NCBI GenBank assembly: GCA_020002185.1
Contig: CM034538.1
Span: 3,750,773 to 3,814,772, forward strand
Length of the DNA stretch: 64,000 nt
Direction: 5' to 3'
Source: Paraescarpia echinospica
Lineage: Eukaryota > Annelida > Polychaeta > Sabellida > Siboglinidae
Position 1 is the stretch's first letter. The number at the start of each line of letters is the position of its first letter. The notes beneath the pieces are model-generated. The model was not told the DNA's origin. It searched no databases and worked only from the letters and a program-made list of their open reading frames with translations. Made by a program: the position numbers and the translations under genes. Below are positions 11,940-22,300 of this stretch, one piece after another.

Positions 11940-12192
11940 CTCACCCAATATTAATTTAGATCCGGAGTCAATGATATTTATATATATTATATATATACCT
12001 GTATATATATATATATAATTAATATATACATCAACCAATATTAATTTTGATACGGAGTCAATGATATATATATATATATGTAATATATATATATTACATA
12101 TATATATAAATATTATATATATATACAATGTGTGTGTGTGTGTGTAAATTTAGCTTATATATATAAGCTATATTTACACACACACATATATA
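11940..12192. repeat. AT microsatellites with a ~90-bp duplication and a GT/CA palindrome
   Basis: Blocks beginning CACCCAATATTAATTT (11942) and CAACCAATATTAATTT (12031) each lead through GGAGTCAATGATAT into AT runs, so a unit of about 90 bp is duplicated. At 12128-12190 a GT run, a short AGCTTATATATATAAGCT centre and a CA run form a near-perfect palindrome. Confidence 0.7.
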
Positions 12193-12193
12193 T

Positions 12194-12322
12194 CGACACA
12201 TACCTCAGAAGGGCGGGATATACATAGATAAAAGGGTCGGACTCTCGATAAGCCAAAGGGCTTCCTTGTCCACCTGCCACCTAGAGTTAATTCCCTGAGT
12301 GGCAATCTTGTTAAATATGTAT
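12194..12322 (+). mobile_element. CR1-like LINE, copy 2, 3' tail only
   Basis: CCTCAGAAGGGCGGGATA, ATAAGCCAAAGGGCTTCC, TAGAGTTAATTC and GGCAATCTTGTTAAAT occur in this order, exactly as in the 3' UTR of the CR1 copies at 37560-37672 and 55290-55427. All of ORF2 is absent, so this is an extreme 5' truncation. Confidence 0.85.
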
Positions 12323-12374
12323 ATATTAAGCTATATACCTGTGTTTTTAAGCTGGAAGGAGAACATCAACACCA

Positions 12375-12563
12375 TTGTCAAAAGGTTCTCAGATTTTACT
12401 GCTTTCATTTCAAGTGTGCTTACTTTTAGCTGTGCCTGCTGAGGTGGAAATGTGGAAATCTATGGCTAGAACAACGAGATACGTTGGTTATTCTGTGCCT
12501 TCTGAGATCATTGTCTTTAACAAGAAGAGAGGAAGAACTATGAATGAAAGCATGGATAAGTGA
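12375..12563 (+). CDS. Small ORF with a signal-peptide-like start, doubtful
   Basis: A 62-codon frame starts with MSKGSQILLLSFQVCLLLAV, which resembles a secretion signal, then PAEVE and a basic tail with FNKKRGRT. An AATAAA lies at about 12701, in a plausible place for a short transcript. I recognise no family, cysteine pattern or cleavage repeat, and the region just upstream is a CR1 tail, so chance is quite possible. Confidence 0.2.
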   Translation: MSKGSQILLLSFQVCLLLAVPAEVEMWKSMARTTRYVGYSVPSEIIVFNKKRGRTMNESMDK

Positions 12564-12865
12564 GAGTGTAGGCGTTTAATAATTAATGTTTGTACCTGTA
12601 CTTGGTTGTGATTTTGTTTAATATTTTACTCTAGCATGTTTATGTTTACGTTTGTAATTGTATGTATTGCACAGGCCGAAACGCAATGTCCATGCGAGAA
12701 TCAATAAAATATTATATATCTATATATATATATTCACATATATATGAGGGAAACATTACTCAACCAAATTTTGTTATTCTATTACTGTATATTGTTATAA
12801 TGCCATCATACTGTAAATACGCATAATATAATAAACTTTGTCCATTTAATGAAACATCTTAGTGG

Positions 12866-13097
12866 CCATAGGCGCGGGGACAGGGGGGCAGCTGTCCCCT
12901 GGAATTTCGCTGGGGGCAGACATATGGTTCCGCCCCAGTAAATGTGAGCGTAAATGTTTGTTTTGTGGCGAGCGTCAATGGCGGGTGGAAATCGAGGTTT
13001 TATGAGAGGATTAAGGTGTTTTGGGCGACTGTGAAAGTTGGGTACAATTGGAGGGTAAACATGGTGTTCTGCCCCCCTGTAATAAGCGGCGCGGCGG
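12866..13097. mobile_element. Short G-rich MITE-like element
   Basis: The left end has AGGCGCGGGGACAGGGGGGC and the reverse complement of the right end has CGCGCCGCTTATTACAGGGGGGC, so ACAGGGGGGCAG is shared by both ends. The middle carries AATCGAGGTTTTATGAGAGG and CAATTGGAGGGTAA, similar in wording to 11838-11925. Non-coding. Confidence 0.4.
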
Positions 13098-14039
13098 TGA
13101 AAAGTTTTCAACAGCAATAATGTTTAATAATTATATACCCGATTAAGCCATGTAGCATTACGTGAATATGTAATAATTTTACTCACCACAGTAATAATAA
13201 GATTTTTCGGTCTTACCCATAACAATAATGTATCAGACAAAATGTTGTCTTAGCCATAACATAAGTTAAAAATGATTGTTTTCATGTGGTGATATAACAA
13301 AGTATAATTATTTGTATTTATAATGACGAGTAACTGTCCTAAGTGTCCCAATTGTTGATTAGATGTGTTTACCAACTACTGTGCATAACTAAATCAAACC
13401 AAATATGCTGGTTATTGGATAAATAACATTCGGATATGTTGTGTCAGTATATTTGAGAGTATAGCCTTATACTACCACAATAGTGCATTAATTTTCGAAA
13501 GCTGATATCGGCATAATCGAAAATTGGCATTGGTTTGCCCAAGTCATTTTAAAATATGACATTTCTGTCATATTCGTAACATGTCCATGGCCGTTATGGT
13601 TCAGTCATGCGACGATGGTAGATGTTTTCAAATACACATGTTCAGTAAATTTGTTAATATCGATCTCTGCTGACTGTTGGTCATTGGGGTTGAGACACGG
13701 GTCCATTATAATAACAATGTTTTGGATAAATTAAGGAAAACATTTTTTGCAAAATTTATCGGTTGAAATATACACGTTACTGTAGAATGGCTCATATACC
13801 TAATTCTGACATAATTTGTATTTAATTATATTCGTTTTAGATAATATCTCCTGATGTTGGAGAATAAACCAAAAAAAGTATTTGGTGAAATATCAATTGT
13901 TATTTTTTTAATAAATAAATCAATTGACAGGTTGGCTCAAAGTTGATCCAGAGACCCCTGCGAGAAATTGTAGCCAAATAGTTATGTTATGTTGATGTTT
14001 CTAAGCCGAGAAATGATGATAATAAATGCATTGTTTAAC
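13098..14039. other. Non-coding AT-rich stretch
   Basis: I see no gene, RNA or repeat structure that I can support here. Confidence 0.4.
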
Positions 14040-15095
14040 CTGGAATGACATTGGCCATGGCAATCTCGGACATGTTGTTTCCTGCATCCTCGTTACTTTG
14101 TCTGACCACCTGGCTAGCGAGGATGGAGTACTGCATATATCACATCGCCTACACCATGCGTCCACGGCGTCGTGTTTCCTCCTACATGTCCTTCCGCCGG
14201 TTTATCGTTATGGCTGTCGCTGTAACGCTTCTCGTTCGGGCTTTGACAAAATAAACTGCCACCAAACTGTGTCGCCTCTAGGTGATTCCCAGCGCCGGTA
14301 AAGAGCACCATCGCGCATCTATCCCACTGGGCCCAGTAGATCTTCACGTCCTCGCTCGTCGCGGACACATCCGCCCAGCTTGGCCGCCGCCCCAGTTCCT
14401 TCCATTTCAGGACAGGTGCAATATTAGGGTCTGCAAACTGCTGCTCTCTCAGTGACTTTGACTCAATTTCCCTGTCCCTCACCACACATACTTTTGCGGT
14501 AGTGTCCTCTTTTCTCTGCTCATTGCGAAGACAGTAGCGACATTCTAACACCAGACACGGTCGCGGCACCCTGGACAAGGCGTTAGCGTTGGTATGACTC
14601 TCACGTGCGATGGATCACATTAAGTTATATACTTGGAGTTTCTGCAACCACCAAGCCGTCTGTCCCTCTGGGTTTTTAAACCGCAATAGCCATTGGAGGG
14701 AGGCGTGGTCACTTCTCACCAGAAACTTGCGGCCGTATAGGTAGTGGTGATATTGTCCCACTGCTGTGACGACTGCAAGTACCACTTTCCTAGTGACGCA
14801 GTATTTTCGCTCAGTTTTCCGCAGAGTTCTGCTGTAGTATGCGATGACCCGCTCTTTTCCCTCTTGTAGCTGGGAAAAGATGTAGCCGATCCCGACATAA
14901 CCGGCGTCAGTGTCCACTGTGAAGTCATCATTACTCTCAGGAAACGTCAACACAGGAGTCCCAGTTAGTGCTTGCTTCAGACGTCGAAATGCAGTCACAC
15001 ACTCAATCGTCCAATCAAAGGTCTTTCCTTTCTCTGTTAGTCGATGCAGTGGCTTTGTATTGTCAGCGAACTCTAGCACAAACCTCCATTGTCAA
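14040..15095 (-). mobile_element. Ty3/gypsy retrotransposon fragment (RNase H to integrase zinc finger)
   Basis: On the minus strand 15092-14615 encodes the end of a gypsy reverse transcriptase and its RNase H: FADNTKPLHRLTEKGKTFDW, VDTDAGYVGIG (DTDA with the first RNase H Asp), TRKVVLAVVTAV (Glu of the family replaced by Val), and HHYLYGRKFLVRSDHASL with the conserved SDHASL. After frameshifts, SHTNANALSRVPRPC leads into the linker and the integrase zinc finger, with HNDKPAEGHVGG and, in another frame, CRRCDIC, giving the His-His-Cys-Cys set. The integrase core, protease, gag and LTRs are missing. The 5' edge at 15095 abuts a GT-rich microsatellite. It belongs to a different gypsy lineage from the copy at 51430-54965. 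Confidence 0.85.
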
Positions 15096-15204
15096 CATGC
15101 ACGCGTCGTGTGTGGGTGTGTGCGTGCGTGCATGCGTGTGTATGCATCGGATGTGGTTGTGTGTGCATTTATTGTTTTGGGCATGGTTTTTGTGCATGCG
15201 TTGT

Positions 15205-15452
15205 GTACTAACCACCCAAACAAGGAACAGTGTGTATTGTAATGTACTAACCACCCAAACAAGGAACAGTGTGTATTGTAATGTACTAACCACCCAAACA
15301 AGGAACAGTGTGTATTGTAATGTACTAACCACCCAAACAAGGAACAGTGTGTATTGTAATGTACTAACCACCCAAAAAAGGAACAATGTGTATTGTAATA
15401 TACTAATCACCCAAACAAGGAACAGTGTGTAGTGTAATGTACTAATCACACA
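15205..15452. repeat. 39-bp minisatellite, about six units
   Basis: GTACTAACCACCCAAACAAG recurs at 15205, 15244, 15283, 15322 and 15361 with degenerate copies after, a strict 39-bp period. Being 13 codons long, the unit keeps frames open on both strands (VLTTQTRNSVYCN repeats on plus, FLVWVVSTLQYTL on minus). The simultaneous opening of both strands argues for a repeat artefact, not a gene. A GT-rich tract lies just left of it (15105-15165). Confidence 0.95.
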
Positions 15453-16340
15453 AACATGTTTTATGACCGATTTGTTGCTGTTCAGAATCTCGGAGTTTCT
15501 GAACGAACCAGCTTATGTACAGCTGCGCGGCGCCGCGGTGCGAAGGCATGATAACAGCATTTTGACGTTAAAAACGCCCCGGTCGGGTCACGATGTTCTT
15601 CAGAATTATCCGAGCTTGTTATTCAGGGATTTGAATGACACCACAGCAACTTTAGCTAACATTAAACTGTTTATTCAGAAGTTGTTTCTGCTTCGGTAAA
15701 CATATTCGGGCAGTCAGTGTGTTAGAAAACATTGTTTGTATTGCATGACGTACAATAATAATGAAAGGAATCCCTTTAAGACAGCGGTATTTTACCTTTT
15801 TCACACTGTTACCCCTTGAGCTAGCTACCGTAAGTGTCACTATCCCTCCTTTTTAATGTCATACACAGAAAAGAGCAATTACGAAAGAACAAAGAAATTG
15901 TATTTTATTCTCATAATTGGTATACGTATTATTAAAACATAACTTTATCTTCAATAAATTTAAGAAGACCAGCTGGTATAACTTGCTATCACTAGCTCTA
16001 CATTAAGTAAAATGAAACATTCGATATGCAATTCTATAAAGATGTAACTGTCAGTGTGTTGGTTTAAATGACTTATTTTTGGTAAGCCATGCGATTCTAG
16101 ACTTTGTCACAGCTAACCCACATACTGGTCATCAGCAAGATCCAATACTCTTGTTTTATCAGTGATCATTGTAGAAAAGCACGGATACGTTGATAGCTCT
16201 GTCAGAGATAACGTGATAGTCACCATAAGATTTTTCCAGGTGTAGTTCATAGTATAGTATCAGAAACCTGACAATCTGTTTTCTACGTAACATCTTCTTG
16301 CAGTCTAAGGAACTCGACATTCGCTATTGCATCTTTTAAT
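15453..16340. other. No recognised gene
   Basis: A plus-strand frame at 15463-15699 (78 codons, with FLNEPAYVQLRGAAV) sits in a locally GC-rich patch, but I recognise no family and see no splice signals worth claiming. The rest is AT-rich. Confidence 0.3.
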
Positions 16341-17136
16341 TTGACTCCTTCCTCTATTGAAAAAATATCACAGTCCATGCATTCTGCTCAGTATTCCCGC
16401 CACGGCAATAATTATTGATGGATTTTTCCATGGAACGTATGTTCCTCATGCTATTAGCAGCATAAGGCCACTTCTCTTTGGTCACCTCAAGTAGGATCAT
16501 CATGAACTTTATACTGGTTCGCAACCTTGTCTTAAGCTGAATAATAGTCAGTACATTCCATTCTAGTGAGAAGTTCAGCATATTGAAATCAGCATTCCCT
16601 TAGCTATGAATGTCCACCATTTATTTTGAATATATCGTAGTTCACGCTAAATGATGTTGTATGCTTGAAGAAAGACCTTTTTTCTCTGCTGACCTGATGG
16701 TTGAGCTAGCTGTGGTGCTCTGATCTTTCTTCGCCAACAGAATATTATCTTGAATTTCACTGTTAGTTTCGTCGAACCAGTCCTTGTTTTTTTCTGTGGA
16801 GAAGTCGAGGGTGCAGATGTCTTTAATACAGCGGCCTTGGTGTGATTCCGTAGCCCTTGTAGGGGTATTCTTCACAGCTTAAATGCTCTTGTCTGATTTG
16901 CAAACGTTCTTGGAAGTTTTTTTTGTATGTTGAACGTTGCAGACATTGAGTTTCCTTCTTGGGAAAGTTAACTTTGGTGAGGGCGAGTCTGTCTGTGATC
17001 AGTGGGAAATTCTGCGCTGGCCTTCACTCTGGTGTCCAATGACGTCCTTCATGTCACGCTGACGTACTAGAATATAATCTAAAAGGTGCCAATGGTTAGA
17101 CCTGTGATGGATCTTCATCTTCCAACGATCCTTAAT
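16341..17136 (-). mobile_element. RTE-like LINE, right-hand part (endonuclease end and linker)
   Basis: On the minus strand the sequence resumes an RTE endonuclease at 17135 with RSNHWHLLDYILVRQRD, the conserved SKHWHLLDYxLVR block near the end of the AP endonuclease, then linker sequence and KNKDWFDETNSEIQDNILLAKK (about 16720-16800). That matches the DWFDEN block typical of RTE elements often annotated as craniofacial development protein 2-like. Stops and frameshifts are present and the reverse transcriptase is missing. It is the direct continuation of the fragment at 19130-19860. Confidence 0.8.
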
Positions 17137-17611
17137 AATAATAATAAACTGTATTTATACACCATCAAATCCGGGACTAATGACCCGTTCACGGGTGTTT
17201 ACAAATCGGCAATCTTCTAAGAAGCATAAAAACGCATTTAAGAGAAATAAATAAGAAAAATAAATAAAGTTAGGAAGCAAAATCTTAGTATATATATATA
17301 TATATATATTTATTTATTGTTCTTATTTATTTCTCTTAAATGCGTTTTTATGCTTCTTAGAAGATTGCCGATTTGTATTTATTTATTTTATCTAGTATGT
17401 TCAGCACTTTTGCTAATAGTTTATTTTATTATTGCATTTACCCGTAATTTTACTATACATAGGTTTATATATATTACATTTTAGTATCTAATCAAATTAT
17501 TTAATGTAATTTAGGCTTTTATTTATTTATTTTATCTAGTATGTTCAGCACTTTTGCTAATAGTTTATTTTATCATTGCATTTACCCGTAATTTTACTAT
17601 ACATCGGTTTA

Positions 17612-17643
<32 letters not shown>

Positions 17644-19129
17644 CATATATATATATATAAGATTTTAGTATCTAATCAAATTATTTAATGTAATTTAGGC
17701 TTTTATTTATTTATTTTATCTAGTATGTTCAGCACTTTTGCTAATCGTTTATTTTATCATTGCATTTACCCGTAATTTTACTATACATAGGTTTATATAT
17801 ATATAAACCTATGTATAGTAAAAATAATAAAATAAACGATTAGCAAAAGTGCTGAACATACTAGATAAAACAGCTAAAATGTGATTCTGAGATAAATAAG
17901 ACTAACAATTAATTAAAACTATATGCATGAATAATACAAAGGTTAAATGATGTCTGATTATATTAGTTTGAGAATAGAAATGTCTTCAATAATTTTCCAA
18001 ATTGCCTAGTGTTCTCAATCGCGCCTAGTTCGAGAAGCAGAGATTTCTACAATGTCGGCCCAGCACATGCAAACGCCCGGCGACCATAACGTTCTAGGGT
18101 CACGCGTGGAACGACCAGAAGCAGACCACCGCCAGAGCGTATGGTCCTGCGTGGTGAATGACGATGTAACAGTGACGCGAGATACACTGGCGTTTCTGCA
18201 TACAGTGCTGTATGTACAACCATGAGTAACTTGTACTCGATGCGCTTTCTCACTGGGAGCCAGTGTAGCTGTTGTAGGACCGCAGTGATAGATCGCCGGT
18301 CATCTCGTCGAAGTTGCATCACAACACGAGCGGCTGACCGTTGGACTCTCTCTAGACGGTGCAGCAGACGGTCAGGTATACCAAACAGCATCGCATTTCC
18401 ATAATCAATTCTGGATGTCACAAGTGCATGGACAAGACATTTGCAGACACTGGCCGTCATTGTCTCTCGTACACGAGCAATTCTCGAGAGATGGTAGTAA
18501 GCACTTCGACATAGATTTGCCACATGTTGTCCGCATATGTCGACATGATCAATGAGTATTGGTCTGCGCAAGCTCAATGAACGTAAACCAATTGCTTCCG
18601 TTTAGCTCTCGTTGAGAACCAGTCCGTTGTCATAGAGCCACGTTTTAACTTCACTGATGCAAGCCTCCATTCTGATGAGAGCATTAATTTGTATGCTCAA
18701 ACGGAGGAAAATCGACGTATAACTGCGTATCATCGGCGTACAGATGGTGTTGTACGTCGTGTCGGTTGAGTAAATTCGTTAGAGTGGCATACAAGCGAGC
18801 TAGGCGGCTGCATGCATTTCGGTAGATTCACCAACAATGTTTTGGACAGCGACATGCTTCAGCAGACACTATCACAAGCAGGCGATGTTCTGGTACGGTG
18901 AGCGCAGCTTGGCAGCGCAGACATGTGTACTTCAAACAGGTTGATAGCAGCAGCCACGATCCAGAATAAAGGGCAGTTTTAAAAGTAACTGTAAAACGTG
19001 TGATTAAAGATATATGCAGTCACAGACCTTCCATTTGTACGAATTGTATGTTCACGACTTACAATACACAGCACTAAGATAATCCAGGATTTCAAAACGT
19101 TGCAGCCACACACAGCAACGCTATAACCT
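17137..19129 (-). mobile_element. LINE family C (L2/Rex-like), inserted into an RTE element
   Basis: The minus strand encodes reverse transcriptase with YADDTQLYVDFPP (about 18690-18740), then the C-terminal part at 18577-18047 with RIDYGNAMLFGIPD, RLERVQRSAARVVM, LQQLHWLPVRKRIEYK and YGRRAFACAGPTL. The coding part is GC-rich and nearly continuous. The 3' UTR has a CACCCGTGAACGGGT hairpin near 17190 and ends in an ATT repeat at 17139-17150. Most of the 3' UTR (17199-17875) has been copied into inverted and tandem units. The interval 18840-19129 has no motif and is assigned here only because the host RTE element resumes beyond it. Confidence 0.8.
17199..17875. repeat. Inverted and tandem copies within the LINE C 3' UTR
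   Basis: The bases at 17199-17260 (containing CGGCAATCTTCTAAGAAGC) return as their reverse complement at 17320-17378 around a ~60-bp AT-rich loop. A unit beginning TTTATTTTATCTAGTATGTT then occurs three times in tandem (about 17379, 17519 and 17701). The third copy is followed at once by its own reverse complement (17803-17872), making a palindrome centred near 17802 with arms of about 70-85 bp. Each unit carries an expanded or contracted TA run. Confidence 0.9.
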
Positions 19130-19860
19130 CGTTTTCGCATTTCCTTCTGCTGGAAGATGGTGTTTGTAATGGAGAGTTGTAGTTAGGCGCCGAGCTCAAG
19201 CAGCATTCGACTGTTTCCACTGCAGTTGCCCCCGTTGGGGTGTAGACGTTGATGAGCGTGGCGTATTTCTGGTTTTCCAGATATAGCCACATTGGGAGCT
19301 CAATTAGTTCGGTGGCAATGGTGCCAGAGAGAGGAGAATAGGCTTCACCCTCTATCGGTTAGGCAATGGTGCCTTTGCCTGACCAACAGAGGGTGAAGCC
19401 TGCTCTCTTTTCTCCTTGAGATGGTGCCTTTGCCTGACCGATAGAGGGTGTAACCTGCTCTCCTTTCTCCTCGAGACAGCGCAGCAATCTCAATATCCAG
19501 CCTAGCAAGTTCGTTAGCCAGCAATGCCGAACGTCGTTGGAGATGGTTTCTGTGGGCTGCGTCGAGCATGGTCCTGATGCTCCAACACGCAATTTTGCGT
19601 GTCTTGTTTTTCCCACGTTTTAAAATGACTGGAGCGCGCACTTTGCTTCCTTTTTGTAGTTCGGCCGTGTTTGGAGATGCCCGTTATCCGCGGCTAGCCA
19701 ATTGTAGGAGGAAGCAAGCTTTGTTTGGGCCACCTTTTCTTGGCCATTCTCCATGTGGAGCAAGCAGTGCTGTCCCTATTGTGGAGTCGGAAGATGGGGT
19801 CCCCATGCACCCTTGTGATATATTCTTCAAACCTACTTTGTTGTAATCCTCAAAGTGTCT
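19130..19860 (-). mobile_element. RTE-like LINE, left-hand part (endonuclease start)
   Basis: On the minus strand 19641-19345 encodes KIACWSIRTMLDAAHRNHLQ and SALLANELARLDIEIAALS, the N-terminal AP-endonuclease block of RTE elements. It continues with YATLINVYTPTGA (19190-19290). In another frame RMLLELGA and LQLSITNTIFQQKEM (19130-19200) correspond to the LLELC...ITNTxFQ block, so the GDFNARVG block between them has been deleted. Upstream 19650-19860 looks like 5' sequence of the element. The chain breaks at about 19130 and continues at 17136. Confidence 0.8.
19342..19477. repeat. 57-bp duplication and 25-bp inverted repeat within the RTE endonuclease
   Basis: AGGCTTCACCCTCTATCGGT at 19344 returns as its near-complement at about 19383-19402, with a 9-bp spacer. 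The block at 19368-19424 is then repeated at 19421-19476 with TGGTGCCTTTGCCTGACC in both. The duplication doubles the GYTLYRSGKG-type block of the endonuclease. Confidence 0.8.
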
Positions 19861-19894
19861 AGTAAACGCATTTTCATGCTCCCATCACGAAATA

Positions 19895-20400
19895 TTGTTC
19901 CAAGTGGTCCGTTTGGCGGCCATCTTGGCAGCCATTTTGGACTTCTAACAAAAATCGATAGGTGGTATAACTTTTGAACTAGACATCATACAGAGACAAA
20001 TTACCCCATTTTTCAGAGTAATTTTTAGCGTCGCCAAGCGTCAACACATTTTGGCTGCCATCTTGAAAAAAATAGCATATTTTCCTGTATAATTGCATAA
20101 CTTTGTTAATATATAATGTATTACCAAGTGTAGTACCTCAAAATATACATTTTAGTGTCACCGAATTGAAATATGACGAAAGCAATCACGAGCGACGCAC
20201 ATCTTAGCTATCATATTGACCGCCATTTTTTCTTGTACATGTATAACTGTAAAACTGTGTGTTAATATGTAATGCATTATCAATGTAATACATCAAAATA
20301 TACATTTTTATTATAAAAATTAGTGCCGTGGAATTGAAATATTATAAAAGCAGTCACGAACAACGCCATCTTGGCCGCCATCTTGGAAAACAATAACTAA
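19895..20400. repeat. Degenerate ~165-bp repeat rich in CCATCTTGG words
   Basis: GGCGGCCATCTTGGC (19914), CTGCCATCTTGA (20056), GACCGCCATTTTTTC (20219) and GCCGCCATCTTGG (20374) recur, and between them AAATATACATTTT plus GAATTGAAATAT recur at about 20140-20175 and 20297-20341. Two degenerate units of about 165 bp fit best. Non-coding. Confidence 0.6.
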
Positions 20401-21187
20401 AATAACGAAATTTAGACGGGGTTATTTTCATGATTTAAACAAGTTGGATTCATTAAAACTCGAAAAATATGAAACAAATCAGTATAATTGACACTCGAAA
20501 TTTAGCTAAATATTTATCTACACATACTAAATTATAAGATTCCCATGAAGTCTAAAATCAACTGAAATTGCCAGGATTTAGGGGGAAATAACAAAGTATG
20601 AGTTCAATAAGTCAAAATACGAAGGAAACTGTTCTACTACTAGTGTCATCTTGCGCGACAGGACAAGCTACTGAAGCGGTAAGTTCTGCAATGTTTTCAT
20701 TGCGCTACTGTATACGCCTATCTAGTAATCGTCATTAAGAAGCTCATCATAATCAATCTCTTGCTCCTCTTCTTCATCCTCCACCTCCTGAGTAGTTATC
20801 TCTAGCAAGACAATGAAGGAAGGGGGAAGGATAGGGCTACACGACCACACTGGCTCCAAGATACCCTCATCCGTCTTCTTCCAGCCTTGGCCAGGATCAT
20901 AGAGCTTGGGACTCCAGAAGGTCGCCCTGTCAACTCGCTTGTAGTGGGCAAGGCGGTGGTTCACACGGTCAATATGTGGGACAGGGCAGTCTCTGCAAGG
21001 TAGGAGCCAGGAGAGATCCACCTTAGATTTGGTCGTCAGTTGCTCGTCCTCCCCTACCAACTGCTTCAGCATGATATTGCGTACGGCATTGACATACTTC
21101 TCCCGGGCCTGGCCATACATCAGACACGTGAATGCCTCGATGGCATCCGTCACATCTGGCTTTATAGACCACTCATCAGCAAGTTGT

Positions 21188-21335
21188 CTGAAGAAACAAA
21201 ACCGTTGGTACATTATAAAATTATGCTCTAATAGTACTTATATTACATTTTTGTTTTGCATAATTTTATCGGCCAGCAATTACTTGATTGTCACAAAATA
21301 CTACTGAAATTGTCATTTAAAGAAAACACTCTCAC
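21188..21335 (-). other. Retained GT-AG intron in the pseudogene
   Basis: On the minus strand the exon ends TGCAGCCTTCAG, followed by the donor GTGAGAG. The acceptor is TTTGTTTCTTCAG at 21190, with ACAACTTGCTGATGAG after it. Joining gives YHAAF-R-QLADEW, in frame across the junction with a split Arg codon. The presence of an intron shows this copy arose by DNA-level duplication, not by retroposition of a spliced mRNA. Confidence 0.85.
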
Positions 21336-22163
21336 CTGAAGGCTGCATGGTACTTGGGGTGGCTCTGTAGCTTCTTCAGGGGTCCGACCTTGTTCTTGCC
21401 CTTGAAGGCACTCGTTACATCTTCCCGGTGAACACGCACAGGCCGAGTATCGTGGTGCAGTAGTCAGTTCCCTTCGATTCCGCCAGTTCACTGACGTTCA
21501 CACTCTGGCGATGCTCTCCAGTCCCTGTATCGATGTAAATGGTGAGTGCGATGGTGTGAGAATGTGCCACCAAACCCTGGGACAAGTTGCTTCTCTCCGC
21601 TACTCCCACCCCCCGCGCAAATGACCAGATACTCTTGGATACACTTCGGGTACACTTCACTGTTTACGTTGGGCGGAGTGTACTCAGGTCCCTCAGGAAA
21701 TTTGGGACCGACTCGACTACAGATGTGGACAGGGGCCAGGATATTGGACGTATCCACCTTCAGGGAGCGCGTCTTATTCCGCTTGTAGAGAGGGAGCGTC
21801 TGATCTTGGTTGGTGCGATCAAACCCGGGTTTCACCTCCTGTATCATAATTCCACCAGTGCTGTTCAAAACGTTTGAGCCATGGGTGTTCGTCGTTATTT
21901 TGTTGATATTGTGCCACTCGAGATGGACCACTTCGTTGCCCTCGCCGGTAATAATCTGGGGGAGTGAGGGATTTGGAAACCTCATCGAGAGCCTTGGCCA
22001 GCGCCGTCTCAACTTCCAAGCCAAAGCCATAGGTCTCACAGTGACCCAGCCTATTGAGGTTAGTGGTGAGTTGTTTACTGCGGAAGAGGTGCCGTGTAGT
22101 GGTGCAGGGGAGAGTGTGTTTTGGTAACTTCCACTCTCCCTTTGCCACAGCATGGCAGATGTC

Positions 22164-22300
22164 CTGGTACATTAACGAAAGCGGTTAGCATTATAGCGTT
22201 AGTGGAACTAGTACAATACCAAACTATTACTAAACAATTGACAGGTCTACTGTTACTTAAAAAAGCTGAGCACATGTCACAGTGAAAGGTTATATCATAT
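22164..22300 (-). other. Second intron of the pseudogene, donor damaged
   Basis: On the minus strand the left exon ends with SIGQ (…ATAGGCCAG) and the right exon begins GACATCTGCCATGC after a TACCAG acceptor. The donor reads ATATGA where GTATGA would be expected. Both flanks are collinear parts of the same family, so a point mutation of the donor is the simplest reading. Confidence 0.6.

Noticed and set aside
15063..15449. Repeat proteins on both strands (LTTQTRNSVYC, FLVWVVSTLQ)
   Set aside because: Both strands are open at once because the unit is 39 bp; typical of a minisatellite.
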